Shown: positions 46,247 through 58,939 of the stretch, one piece after another | How the letters are laid out: the number at the start of each line of letters is the position of its first letter | Position numbering within the stretch: position 1 is the first letter of the stretch | Origin: Ephydatia muelleri | Lineage: Eukaryota > Porifera > Demospongiae > Spongillida > Spongillidae | NCBI GenBank assembly: GCA_013339895.1 | Contig: JABACO010000003.1 | Coordinates: 13,219,460 to 13,283,459, forward strand | Direction of reading: 5' to 3' | Length of the DNA stretch: 64,000 nucleotides | Made by a program: the position numbers and the translations under genes | The notes under the pieces: model-generated | Database searches by the model: none | What the model saw: only the letters and a program-made list of their open reading frames with translations | Told to the model about the DNA's origin: nothing

Positions 46247-47853
46247 ATGGGCAGCACAACGATCGCTATTATTTTGGCGGCGGCATGGATTGTGAAAGCA
46301 TTTCAGAGTGAATCAGAATGGCTGGTCTGGAAGGCTCAACACATGAGGCGCTATGCTTCTGTGGAAGAAGAAATGAAACGGCACAAGACATGGCTACAAA
46401 ACAAACAATTTGTGGACCAACATAACAGCCAAGCCGACGCAATCGGATATCACGTGGCAATGAACCATTTTAGTGATCTAGTGAGTGAAAATATTGAGTT
46501 GTGTGTGTATGTGTGTATGTACATGTATATACACATGTATATGCATGCATGCGTGTGTGTGTGTGTATGTGTGTGTGCATGCGTGTGTGTGTGTACATGT
46601 ATACACATGTATATGCATGCATGCGTGTGTGTGTATGTGTGTGTGCATGCGTGTGTGTGTGTACATGTATATGCATGCATGCGTGTGTGTGTGTGTGTGT
46701 GAACATGTGTGTGTGCATGCGTGTGTGTGTGTGTGTACATGTATATGCATGCATGCGTGTGTGTGTGTGTATGTGTGTGTGCATGCGTGTGTGTGTGTGT
46801 GTGTGCATGCGTGTGTGTACATGTATATGCATGCATGCGTGTGTGTGTGTGTATGTGTGTGTGCATGCGTGTGTGTGTGTGTACATGTATACACATGTAT
46901 ATGCATGCATGCGTGTGTGTGTGTGTATGTGTGTGTGCATGCGTGTGTGTGTGTGTGTGTGCGTGTGCGCATGTGATAGTGAATGAGTGAGTACGTAGTA
47001 TGAGCTAATGATTTTAACATGTGACGTCAAGTATGAATTATTATTATTGGAGGCTGGCAGAATTTGTAGACTGTTTCAAATTATTAATACTCTTCATCGA
47101 TGGTGTGATAAAAGTAGCTATAATTAAAACTTGCGAAAGCTCGGTATGCAGCAGAACGTTTTAAAATTACGCTATTTGACAATTTCAGTGTGCACTTGAA
47201 ACGCCGTGGAGTTAGAATTGGTAGTATAGGGTTTTATTTCATTTGTACCTCATGCGATTCGCTTGTAAGGTAATCTGTTTAATTCTTTCCATATGCATAC
47301 AATCGCGCATTTGTTTTGCGCTTTTGTATGATAGACTTTGGAAGAATTTTTAGAACGGTACGCACCTCGACATTCCAACGTACAGCCAAGAAACGCTTCT
47401 ACGAATGTCAAAGCTTATAGCCCTCCGGTGGACTTGACGTATCCAGACAAACTGGACTGGAGAACAAGAGGAGCCGTCACTAGTGTGAAGAGTCAGGTGA
47501 GCAACAATATTCGAATTACCCTTCCGTATAATGCAAGCATTTATACAAGGGACAGTGCAGTGCTAGTTATGCATTTGCTGCCACTGGGGTTCTTGAAGGG
47601 GTCAAGGCACTAACAAGTGACCAGTTGCTACCACTCAGTGAACAAAATATCATCGATTGCTCAGGTATTGTCTTGATTTTGCATTCGAGTGGCTATTGCG
47701 AAATATAATGGGTTCCATAACTATTATTTACAATAACGGATAGGTTACTATGGAAACTCTGGGTGTTCATCAGGAGAAACTATAGACGCTCTCAGATATG
47801 TCGTTGATAATGGTGGAATCGATACATCAAGTAGCTATCCTTACCAAGAAAAG
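46247..47853 (+). CDS. Silicatein, exons 1-4 (3' end lost in gap)
   Basis: Silicateins are cathepsin-L relatives that template silica in sponge spicules. Exons are 46247-46480, 47335-47496, 47550-47664 and 47744-47853, all GT/AG and in phase. Residues 1-20 are a signal peptide (MGSTTIAIILAAAWIVKAFQ). An I29 propeptide inhibitor domain follows (EEEMKRHKTWLQNKQFVDQHN ... NHFSDL). The mature domain begins near DKLDWRTRGAVTSVKSQ. The active-site loop reads GQCSASYAF where cathepsins have GQCGSCWAF. The nucleophile position is therefore Ser (AGT, 47565-47567), the silicatein hallmark, with Trp to Tyr beside it. LSEQNIIDCS and GYYGNSGCSSG follow. About 207 of an expected 330 residues are present. 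Exons with the catalytic His and Asn should lie beyond the polypyrimidine intron. Confidence 0.92.
46497..46976. repeat. Complex (TG)n / GCATGCATGCG repeat in silicatein intron 1
   Basis: TG dinucleotide runs are punctuated by TACATGTATATGCATGCATG blocks at roughly 60-120 bp spacing. The array starts about 17 bases after the intron 1 donor site. Confidence 0.92.
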
Positions 47854-47896
47854 GTGTGAAGGAGCATTTATGCAACTTATATATACTCACTCAACT

Positions 47897-50398
47897 GCTC
47901 TCTCCCTCTCTCCTCCCTCCCTCTCCTCCCCTTCCCTCTCTCCTCCCCTTCCCTCCCTCCATCTCCGTCACCTCCCTCCCCATCCCTCCACCTTCTTACC
48001 TTCCTCCCCATCCATCCACCTCCCCTCACCTCCCTCCCCATCCATCCACCTCCCTCACCATCCCTCACCATCCCTCCACCTCCCTCACCATCCCTCCACC
48101 TCCCTCACCATCCCTCCACCTCCTCACCATCCCTCCACCTCCCTCACCATCCCTCCACCTCCCTCACCATCCCTCCACCTCCCTCACCATCCTCCACACT
48201 CCCTCACCATCCCCTCCACCTCCCTCACCATCCTCCACCCCTTCCTCACCATCCCTCCACCTCCCTTCACCTCACATCCGCCACCTCCCTCACCATCTCC
48301 CTCCACCTCCCTCACCATCCTCCACCTCCCTCACCATCCTCCACCTCCCTCACCATCCCTCCCACCTCCCTCACCATCCTTCCACCTCCATCACCATCCT
48401 CCACCTCCCTCCCATCCCTCCACCTCCCTCACCATCCCTCCACCTCCCTCCCCTCCCTCCCCCCTCCCTCACCATCCCTCACCTCCCTCACCATCCCTCC
48501 CCTCCTCCCCCTCCCTCTCCCCACCTCCCTCACCCCCTCCCATCCCCCTCCTCACCATCCCTCCACCTCCCTCACCATCCCTCCACCTCCCTCACCATCC
48601 CTCCACCTCCCTCACCATCCCTCCACCTCCCTCATCACCATCCCTCCACCTCCCTCACCATCCCTCCCCTCCCTCACCACCCTCCACCTCCCTCACCATC
48701 CCTCCACCTCCCTCACCATCCCTCCACCTCCCTCCCATCCCTCCACCTCCCTCACCATCCCTCCCCTCCCTCACCTCCCTCCACCCCCTCACCATCCCTC
48801 CACCTCCCTCACCATCCCTCCACCTCCCTCACCATCCCTCCACCTCCCTCACCATCCCTCCACCTCCCTCACCATCCCTCCACCTCCCTCCCATCCCTCC
48901 ACCTCCCTCCCTCATCCTCCCTCCCTCATCTCCCTCCACCTCCCTCCTCCCTCACCTCCCTCCCTCTCTTACCCCCTCACACCTCCCTCCTCCCTCACCT
49001 CCCTCCTCCCTCACCTCCCTCCTCCCTCACCTCCCTCCTCCCTCACCACCCTCCTCCTCCCCACCTCTCCTCCTCCCTCCCCATCCCTCCTCCCTCACCT
49101 CCCCCTCCCTCCACCTCCCTCCTCCCCACCCATCCCTCCTCCCTCACCTCCCTCCTCCCTCCCTCTCCCTCCCTCCCTCCTCCCTCACCTCCCTCCTCCC
49201 TCACCTCCTCCCTCACCTCCCTCCTCCCTCACCTCCCTCCTCCCTCACCTCCTCCTCCTCACCTCCCTCCCTCCTCCCTCACCTCCCTCCTCCCTCACCT
49301 CCTCCTCCCTCACCTCCCTCCTCCCTCCCTCCCTCCTCCCTCACCTCCCTCCTCCCTCCCTCCCTCCTCCCTCCCTCCCTCCTCCCTCCCCTCCCTCCTC
49401 CCTCACCTCCCTCCTCCCTCACCTCCCTCCTCCCTCACCTCCCTCCTCCCTCACCTCCCTCCTCCCTCACCTCCTCCTCCCTCACCTCCCTCCTCCCTCA
49501 CCTCCCTCCTCCCTCACCTCCCTCCTCCCTCACCTCCCTCCTCCCTCACCTCCCTCCTCCCCCTCACCTCCCTCCTCCCTCACCCTCCCTCCCCCTCACC
49601 TCCCTCCTCCCTCACCTCCCTCCTCCCTCACCTCCCCCCCTCCTCCCTCACCTCCCTCCTCCCTCACCTCCTCCTCCCTCCTCCCTCACCTCCCTCCTCC
49701 CTCACCTCCCTCCTCCCCCTCCCTCACCTCCCTCCTCCCTCACCTCCCTCCCTCCTCACCTCCCTCCTCCCTCACCTCCCTCCTCCTCACCTCCCTCCTC
49801 ACCTCCCTCCTCCTCCCTCCCTCCTCCCTCACCTCCTCCTCCCTCCCCTCCCTCCTCCCTCACCTCCCTCCTCCCTCACCTCCCTCCCTCACCTCCCTCC
49901 CTCACTCCCTCCCTCACCTCCCTCCTCCCTCCACCTCCCCCTCCCTCCCCCTCCCTCCCCCCTCCCTCCTCCCTCACCTCTCCTCCTCCCTCCCCTCCCT
50001 CCCTCCCCTCCCTCCCCCTCCCCCCTTCCTCCCTCCCTTCCCTTTCCTCCCTCCCTTCCCTTTCCTCCCTCCCTTCCCTTTCCTCCCTCCCTTCCCTTTC
50101 CTCCCTTCCTTCCCTTTCCTCCCTCCCTTCCCTTTCCTCCCTCCCTTCCCTTTCCTCCCCCTCTCCTTCCCTTTCCTCCTCCCTTCCCTTTCCTCCTTCC
50201 TTCCTTTCCTCCCTCCCTTCCTTTCCTTTCCTCCCTCCCTCTTCCCTTTCCTCCCTTCCTTCCCTTTCCCTCCCTTTCCTTCCTTTCCTCCCTCCCTTCC
50301 CTTTCCTCCCTTCCTCCTTCCTCCCTCCTCCCTTCCCTTTCTCCCTCCCTTCCCTTTACTCCCTCCCTTCCATTCCCTTCCTCCTTCCCTCCTATCAT
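47897..50398. repeat. 2.5 kb polypyrimidine minisatellite array, left arm
   Basis: Almost pure C/T on the plus strand. Three zones follow each other: to about 48900 a roughly 20-bp unit (CCATCCCTCCACCTCCCTCA), about 48900-50010 a 14-15 bp unit (CCTCCCTCACCTCCCT), and about 50010-50390 a 17-19 bp unit (CCCTTCCCTTTCCTCCCT). It begins about 45 bp into the intron after silicatein exon 4 and runs to the gap. Confidence 0.95.
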
Positions 50399-50405
50399 AT
50401 ACTGT

Positions 50406-51405
50406 NNNNNNNNNNNNNNNNNNNNNNNNNNNNNNNNNNNNNNNNNNNNNNNNNNNNNNNNNNNNNNNNNNNNNNNNNNNNNNNNNNNNNNNNNNNNNNN
50501 NNNNNNNNNNNNNNNNNNNNNNNNNNNNNNNNNNNNNNNNNNNNNNNNNNNNNNNNNNNNNNNNNNNNNNNNNNNNNNNNNNNNNNNNNNNNNNNNNNNN
50601 NNNNNNNNNNNNNNNNNNNNNNNNNNNNNNNNNNNNNNNNNNNNNNNNNNNNNNNNNNNNNNNNNNNNNNNNNNNNNNNNNNNNNNNNNNNNNNNNNNNN
50701 NNNNNNNNNNNNNNNNNNNNNNNNNNNNNNNNNNNNNNNNNNNNNNNNNNNNNNNNNNNNNNNNNNNNNNNNNNNNNNNNNNNNNNNNNNNNNNNNNNNN
50801 NNNNNNNNNNNNNNNNNNNNNNNNNNNNNNNNNNNNNNNNNNNNNNNNNNNNNNNNNNNNNNNNNNNNNNNNNNNNNNNNNNNNNNNNNNNNNNNNNNNN
50901 NNNNNNNNNNNNNNNNNNNNNNNNNNNNNNNNNNNNNNNNNNNNNNNNNNNNNNNNNNNNNNNNNNNNNNNNNNNNNNNNNNNNNNNNNNNNNNNNNNNN
51001 NNNNNNNNNNNNNNNNNNNNNNNNNNNNNNNNNNNNNNNNNNNNNNNNNNNNNNNNNNNNNNNNNNNNNNNNNNNNNNNNNNNNNNNNNNNNNNNNNNNN
51101 NNNNNNNNNNNNNNNNNNNNNNNNNNNNNNNNNNNNNNNNNNNNNNNNNNNNNNNNNNNNNNNNNNNNNNNNNNNNNNNNNNNNNNNNNNNNNNNNNNNN
51201 NNNNNNNNNNNNNNNNNNNNNNNNNNNNNNNNNNNNNNNNNNNNNNNNNNNNNNNNNNNNNNNNNNNNNNNNNNNNNNNNNNNNNNNNNNNNNNNNNNNN
51301 NNNNNNNNNNNNNNNNNNNNNNNNNNNNNNNNNNNNNNNNNNNNNNNNNNNNNNNNNNNNNNNNNNNNNNNNNNNNNNNNNNNNNNNNNNNNNNNNNNNN
51401 NNNNN
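50406..51405. other. Assembly gap, exactly 1000 N
   Basis: A round-number gap of unknown true size. It sits at the exact centre of the inverted repeat. Confidence 0.98.
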
Positions 51406-51412
51406 ACAGTAT

Positions 51413-53935
51413 ATGATAGGAGGGAAGGAGGAAGGGAATGGAAGGGAGGGTAAGGGAAGGGAGGGAGGAATAGGAAGGAAGGGAGGAAAGGGAAGGGAGG
51501 GAGGAAAGGGAAGGAAGGGAGGAAAGGGAAAGGGAGGAGGAAAGGAAGGAAGAGGAGGAAAGGGAAGGAAGGGAGGAAAGGGAAGGGAGGGAGGAAAGGA
51601 AGGAAGGAGGAAAGGGAAGGGAGGGAGGAAGGGAAGGAGGAGGAAAGGGAAGGGAGGGAGGAAAGGGAAGGGAGGGAGGAGGAAAGGGAAGGAGAGGGGA
51701 GGGAAAGGGAAGGGAGGGAGGAAAGGGAAGGGAGGGAGGAAAGGGAAGGAAGGGAGGAAAGGGAAGGGAGGGAGGAAAGGGAAGGGAGGGAGGAAAGGGA
51801 AGGAGGGAGGGGAAAGGAAGGGAGGAGGTGAGGTAAGGGGGAGGGAGGGAGGGAGGGGAGGGAGGGAGGTGAGGGAGGAGGGAAGGTGAGGGAGGAGGAG
51901 GGAGGGGGGAGGAGGGAGGGGTGAGGGAGGGGGAGGTGAGGGAGGAGGGAGGTGAGGGAGGGAGGTGAGGGAGGGAGGTGAGGGAGGGAGGTGAGGGAGG
52001 AGGGAGGTGAGGGAGGAGGGAGGTGAGGGAGGAGGGAGGTGAGGGAGGAGGGAGGGTGAGGGAGGAGGGAGGTGAGGAGGAGGGAGGTGAGGGAGGAGGG
52101 GGAGGTGAGGGAGGAGGGAGGTGAGGGAGGAGGGAGGTGAGGGGAGGGAGGGAGGGGGTGAGGTGAGGGGAGGAGGGAGGTGAGGGAGGAGGGAGGGAGG
52201 GGAGGAGGAGGGAGGTGAGGGAGGAGGGAGGTGAGGGAGGAGGGAGGTGAGGGAGGAGGGAGGTGAGGGAGGAGGGAGGTGAGGGAGGAGGGAGGTGAGG
52301 GAGGAGGGAGGTGAGGGAGGAGGGAGGTGAGGGAGGAGGGAGGTGAGGGAGGAGGGAGGTGAGGGAGGAGGGAGGTGAGGGAGGAGGTGGGGAGGGAGGA
52401 GGGAGGGAGGGAGGGAGGTGAGGGAGGGAGAGGAGGTGAGGGAGGAGGGAGGTGAGGGAGGAGGGAGGTGAGGGAGGAGGGAGGTGAGGGAGGAGGGAGG
52501 TGAGGGAGGAGGGAGGTGAGGGAGGAGGGAGGTGAGGGAGGAGGGAGGTGAGGGAGGAGGGAGGTGAGGGAGGAGGGAGGTGAGGGAGGAGGGAGGTGAG
52601 GGAGTAAGATGAGGAGGGAGGTGAGGGAGGAGGGAGGGAGGGAGATGAGGGAGGGAGATGAGGGAGGGAGGTGAGGGATGGGGAGGGAGGGGAGGGAGGT
52701 GGGAGGGAGGTGGAGGGATGGGAGGGAGGTGGAGGGGGTGAGGGAGGAGGAGGTGAGGGAGGTGGAGGGATGGTGAGGGAGGAGGGATGGTGAGGGAGGG
52801 AGGAGGGAGGTGAGGGGGAGGGTGAGGGAGGTGGAGGGAGGTGAGGGAGGTGGAGGGATGGTGAGGGAGGTGGAGGAGATGGTGAGGGAGGTGGAGGGAT
52901 GGGGAGGGAGGTGGAGGGATGGTGAGGGAGGTGGAGGGATGGGAGGGAGGTGGAGGGATGGTGAGGGAGTGGAGGGATGGTGAGAGGGAGTGGAGGGATG
53001 GTGAGGGAGGTGGAGGGATGGTGAGGGAGGTGGAGGGATGGGAGGGAGGTGGAGGGATGGTGAGGGAGGGGGGGATGGGAGGGGGGTGAGGGAGGTGGAG
53101 GGATGGAGGGGGAGGATGGAGGGATGGTGAGGGAGGGGAGGGATGGTGAGGGAGGTGGAGGGATGGTGAGGGGAGGTGGAGGGATGGTGAGGGAGGTGGA
53201 GGGATGGTGAGGGAGGTGGAGGGATGGTGAGGGAGGTGGAGGGATGGTGAGGGAGGGGAGGTGGAGGGTGGTGAGGGAGGTGGGAGGGATGGTGAGGGAG
53301 GTGGAGGTGGAGGGGGATGGTGAGGGAGGGGAGGGATGGTGAGGGGGGAGGTGGAGGGATGGTGAGGGAGGTGGAGGGAGGGTGAGGGAGGTGGAGGGAT
53401 GGGAGGGAGGTGGAGGGAGGTGGTGAGGGGGTGGAGGGATGGGGAGGGAGGTGGAGGGATGGTGAGGGAGGTGGAGGGATGGTGAGGGAGGTGGAGGGAT
53501 GGTGAGGGAGGTGGAGGGGGTGAGGGAGGTGAGGGAGGGGGAGGGAGGTGGAGGGATGGTGAGGGGGTGGAGGGATGGTGAGGGAGGTGGAGGATGGTGA
53601 GGGAGGTGGAGGGATGGTGAGGGAGGTGGAGGATGGTGAGGGAGGTGGAGGGATGGTGAGGGAGGTGGAGGGATGTGAGGGAGGTGGAGGGATGGTGAGG
53701 GAGGTGGAGGGATGGTGAGGAGGTGGAGGGATGGTGAGGAGGTGAGGGGGGGAGGGATGGGAGGGAGGTGAGGGAGGTGGATGGATGGGGAGGAAGGTAA
53801 GAAAGGTGGAGGGATGGGGAGGGAGGTGACGGAGATGGAGGGAGGGAAGGGAGGAGAGGGAGGGAAGGGGAGGAGAGAGGGAAGGGAGGAGAGGGAAGGG
53901 GAGGAGAGGGAAGGGAGGATGAGAGGGAGAGAGCA
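51413..53935. repeat. 2.5 kb polypurine minisatellite array, right arm
   Basis: Reverse complement of the left-arm array, with the same three zones in mirrored order but different copy numbers and unit variants. Together with the left array it makes a purine/pyrimidine mirror around the gap. Confidence 0.95.
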
Positions 53936-53977
53936 GTTGAGTGAGTATATATAAGTTGCATAAATGCTCCTTCACAC

Positions 53978-55866
53978 CTTTTCTTGGTAAGGATAGCTAC
54001 TTGATGTATCGATTCCACCATTATCAACGACATATCTGAGAGCGTCTATAGTTTTCTCCTGATGAACACCCAGAGTTTCCATAGTAACCTATCCGTTATT
54101 GTAAATAATAGTTATGGAACCCATTATATTTCGCAATAGCCACTCGAATGCAAAATCAAGACAATACCTGAGCAATCTATGATATTTTGTTCACTGAGTG
54201 GTAGCAACTGGTCACTTGTTAGTGCCTTGACCCCTTCAAGAACCCCAGTGGCAGCAAATGCATAACTAGCACTGCACTGTCCCTTGTATAAATGCTTGCA
54301 TTATACGGAAGGGTAATTCGAATATTGTTGCTCACCTGACTCTTCACACTAGTGACGGCTCCTCTTGTTCTCCAGTCCAGTTTGTCTGGATACGTCAAGT
54401 CCACCGGAGGGCTATAAGCTTTGACATTCGTAGAAGCGTTTCTTGGCTGTACGTTGGAATGTCGAGGTGCGTACCGTTCTAAAAATTCTTCCAAAGTCTA
54501 TCATACAAAAGCGCAAAACAAATGCGCGATTGTATGCATATGGAAAGAATTAAACAGATTACCTTACAAGCGAATCGCATGAGGTACAAATGAAATAAAA
54601 CCCTATACTACCAATTCTAACTCCACGGCGTTTCAAGTGCACACTGAAATTGTCAAATAGCGTAATTTTAAAACGTTCTGCTGCATACCGAGCTTTCGCA
54701 AGTTTTTAATTATAGCTACTTTTATCACACCATCGATGAAGAGTATTAATAATTTGAAACAGTCTACAAATTCTGCCAGCCTCCAATAATAATAATTCAT
54801 ACTTGACGTCACATGTTAAAATCATTAGCTCATACTACGTACTCACTCATTCACTATCACATGCGCACACGCACACACACACACACACACACGCATGCAC
54901 ACACACATACACACACACACACGCATGCATGCATATACATGTGTATACATGTACACACACACACACGCATGCACACACACATACACACACACACGCATGC
55001 ATGCATATACATGTACACACACGCATGCACACACACACACACCACACACGCATGCACACACACATACACACACACACACACGCATGCATGCATATACATG
55101 TACACACACACACGCATGCACACACACATGTTCACACACACACACACACACGCATGCATGCATATACATGTACACACACACACACGCATGCACACACACA
55201 TACACCACACACGCATGCATGCATATACATGTGTATACATGTACACACACACACACACACGCATGCACACACACATACACACACACACACACACGCATGC
55301 ATGCATATACATGTGTATACATGTACACACGCATGCACACACACATACACACACACACACGCATGCATGCATATACATGTACACACACACACGCATGCAC
55401 ACACACACACACACACACGCATGCATGCATATACATATGTATACATGTACACACACACACGCATGCACACACACATACACACACACGCATGCATGCATAT
55501 ACATGTGTATACATGTACACACACACACACGCATGCACACACACATACACACACACACACGCATGCATGCATATACATGTGTATATACATGTACATACAC
55601 ACATACACACACAACTCAATATTTTCACTCACTAGATCACTAAAATGGTTCATTGCCACGTGATATCCGATTGCGTCGGCTTGGCTGTTATGTTGGTCCA
55701 CAAATTGTTTGTTTTGTAGCCATGTCTTGTGCCGTTTCATTTCTTCTTCCACAGAAGCATAGCGCCTCATGTGTTGAGCCTTCCAGACCAGCCATTCTGA
55801 TTCACTCTGAAATGCTTTCACAATCCATGCCGCCGCCAAAATAATAGCGATCGTTGTGCTGCCCAT
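53978..55866 (-). CDS. Silicatein, exons 1-4, right-arm copy
   Basis: Minus-strand counterpart of the left-arm gene. Exons are 55633-55866, 54336-54497, 54168-54282 and 53978-54088. Splice sites are conserved, and the Ser nucleophile codon lies at 54265-54267. Exon 4 has one extra A in an A run (complement of TTTT near 54053-54056), giving 111 instead of 110 bp. This would shift the frame and meet a stop within about 10 codons. A homopolymer sequencing error or a null allele both fit. The 3' exons are again missing at the gap. Confidence 0.85.
54862..55612. repeat. Complex (CA)n repeat in silicatein intron 1, right arm
   Basis: Reverse-complement counterpart of 46497-46976 but about 270 bp longer, with more CA and GCATGCATGCATATACATGT blocks. 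This is a length polymorphism between arms. Confidence 0.9.
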
Positions 55867-56549
55867 GTGTATTATATTATTGAGTGAAATAAAGAATCCA
55901 TTGCGGCACTCGCAATCGTTACGTTATTTGCGACCCCCCTCCCCCTCCCCTGTGGATGAATTTCATAATTGCTACTCGCGTATTAATAGTGTCAACCTGA
56001 GATTTCTGTTCCCACTTCAATCTACGAAACAATTATTAAGAATATAGGTGTCATTCACCCCAATTGCAGCCGACCCAGCATACTCAACAACTTAATCACG
56101 TGCATGCATGCGTTGTGAATACACAGTTGGCACCTAGGGTGTCAACGTGGTATGGTCTCCACAGTCCCTAAGCATCAATGACCATGATGAATTCATTGAA
56201 AATGGAGTCATTGGCACCTGTGAGCCGATAAGGAAAGGTAACTCTACTGTATATGCATCAAGTCAAAGATATGGGATTGACTACGCGTCACGTGAGCCAT
56301 AGAGTGGACCGTATTTATTCTTTTTGCTACAAATCTTTTGTTGCGCTGTCTCGATTTTTTTTGTCAAAAAAACTCGATTTTCCGGAGGGCAGTTTTTTTG
56401 TTGGACAGTAGCTTATGAGCCAGTGGTCTTTTCTTCCTGAAAATTAAAATAACTTGCAAGGTGGCAAGTCAAATTATTGCGTGGTACGTGGTGTTGTTTG
56501 TTTGTAACGGCAAGTACTCAGAACCGCTCAAATAGAACGTTGGATATGG

Positions 56550-57204
56550 CAGGGGCGTACGCAGGATTTTGAAAAGGGTGTTTACATAAAGGAAGGATCA
56601 ACTGGGGGGAGGGTGCGGGAGTAGGGCTCAGCGGTACAGTACCATTTGAAGACATTAGTTCATTGAGAAATCAACAAGACAGTACATTTAGCTAAATAAT
56701 AAGTTTGCATCTGTCGATTTTTTTCCACAAACAATTTACATACGTGGTCTACATCTAATTTAGCGTGGAAGTTACAATGAATCAATGCTAGAGCACTTAA
56801 GTTAGGAGGAGATTGCAATTGGGAAGGCAGAGTATCGATTTCAGTTGGTTCTTTCTGCTCTGACTCGGAAGGTACCTCAATGCCATGATCATCTATACAG
56901 AATAATTTATTGGCATACGTAAAATATCACTCTCTTCCCCTCCCCCAAATAAATCACGTTTTACTTTAAAACCATGTTTTACGTCCCTCTCTATGCCTAT
57001 ACCTAGTTACTTACCAGGTTCTACATGCGCTCTTTTGGAAAAGAAGGAATTTGTCTTATGCAGCTTTGTCTTTTCATCGTAAGGAGAGCGGACTTAAAGT
57101 GTCACGTGCGCACGCGGCTAATTATCGGGATGGCTCCGTGGGCGTGGTTTGCCCCCACCCATATTCTGGGGGTTCGTCCAAACCCCCACCTGCGTACGCC
57201 CCTG
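56550..57204. mobile_element. hAT-type non-autonomous transposon (right arm)
   Basis: Counterpart of 44907-45561, with the same termini and the GGATATGG flanks. It was present before the two arms diverged. Confidence 0.85.
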
Positions 57205-58689
57205 GATATGGTAATTTTGTGGGATAGTGTAGCAATTCGTTTTTAAACTAGATCACAAAATTTGATACAGCCTTGTATCGCTTGGTTCTAATTTTGCTTT
57301 TATCTGTGTCCAAAGAGCGATTACCTTACGGCATATATTATGTGTCAAAGGTATTCTGGTTGTTTGTACCTTGGCAGCCCATTTAGCAGGTTCGCTATTA
57401 GCTTCTAATCACAATGTAATGATAATCTGCCATATTTGTGTACAGGCATACATTTTTTGGTATGGTTTCGAGCACAGCACGCGCTAATGCGGGGCCGTTT
57501 ATCCAATCCCATCCCGACTATTGACATGCACTCTCGGTTAATCAATACAGAATTAGGAATTGAGACGAACACGCTAATAGTGTACGACCCACTAGCGACT
57601 ATGGTTCCGTTAATTTCGCTTATAGAGGTGTTACCCAATGCATCGATTTTTAAAACACCAAGAGACAAACAAATACAGATCAGAACATTGCTGAACCACG
57701 AACCTTATTTTCGTCGACATGGTTGAGTTATTTTTGAGCGCAGTGGTAAACTCAGCAATTCATCACATATAAAGACAATGATGATCTATTTAAATGGTGA
57801 TCGATATAACGTACTATTAATTGGAGTACGCAGTGGTTTTACATACTACTCAGTAGCCTCTGAATGCTGGAACATGCTAAGATCATTGTTCACCTTTTCT
57901 TCGAAACGCTGTTTTTTTAACCGTAGTGTAAAGTGTATAGACAAGGAACTGTTTCGAAATAATTGGATAAACCACATGGCATGTACACGTACATATTGTT
58001 CTGAATGGGGTGACCAATCAGTATTGCGCAACTCTTTGTCTACGTTTGGAAATGGTAAGAAAGTATCTTTTACAAGGAATGTAAGCATTTGTAGCACGAA
58101 TAGATTCCGTGCACCACTGCAATATGTGCATGTATGAATGAAAGAGTGTAGCTCAGTTGGCATTGTCCAAACTATGCTGTGTCATGCTCACATGCATGTG
58201 AATACACAAACATAGAGGTAGCAAAACAGGTCATAAATACATCAAGTATCTTAACGTACACGCACTTCCTCATATTTGCTATTAACACGTCTGAAAACAG
58301 CATATATACACAATGATAATTTCCAATAGTATTTCGTAACAATACAAACATTAATCCTCCAGTTCAGCCACATCAGCAAATTTTGTGCCGGAATTGTCAA
58401 TCATGATACAGAGTCATTTGAAGATTGCCCATGTCATTACCTGCAATGGAGAGGTCATACTGAGATGCAGTAAATCAATTGCAAACAGTGTCCCTAACAC
58501 AAATAGCTGTATGTACATGATAGGCTAGTATGCAGAATGTTACATGTATTTTATCGTACCAGGTAATTTGATACAATTTTGCTCAAATTCATACATCACA
58601 ATTGTATCAGTAATGTAAGTTCAAATTTTTTTTTTATTACCATTGTACAGTACATTGTAACATTTCTTCTTTTCAGAGGATCATGGTAT

Positions 58690-58939
58690 GGGACAGTTTC
58701 CGCGAAAATTGCCCCACGGTTAAAATGTTATAAAAATGCATCGCATTTGAATCGCTATAACTTCCCAACAGATAACGCTATCGACTTCCTATTTTCAACA
58801 CTTCATTATGAAACGGTGTAATATGACGTGTTGAAAATAGGAAGTCGATAGCGTTATCCGTTGGGAAGTTATAGCGATTCAAACGCGATGCATTTTTATA
58901 ACATTTTAACCGTGGGGCAATTTTCGCGGAAACTGTCCC
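58690..58939. mobile_element. MITE family A, insertion present only in right arm
   Basis: A 250-bp hairpin starting GGGACAGTTTCCGCGAAAAT and ending in the inverted copy. The matching left-arm place (about 43405-43425) lacks it and instead has about 11 bases (ATATCGCATGC in this orientation). It therefore shows presence/absence polymorphism, perhaps with an excision footprint on the left arm. Confidence 0.85.

Noticed and set aside
46485-46990. Cys/Val- and His/Thr-rich ORFs over TG repeats (also 54803-55663, 7515-7980, 31461-31712)
   Set aside because: Microsatellite shadows; the first extends silicatein exon 1 past its donor site.
46247-47853. Ordinary cathepsin L cysteine protease
   Set aside because: The nucleophile position is Ser within SASYAF and the flanking LSEQNIIDCS fits silicatein better.
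47798-54033. Very long Pro/Ser-, Gly/Glu- and Lys/Arg-rich open frames (over 1000 codons) across the gap
   Set aside because: They are translations of polypyrimidine or polypurine minisatellite and of the N run; no real coding signal.
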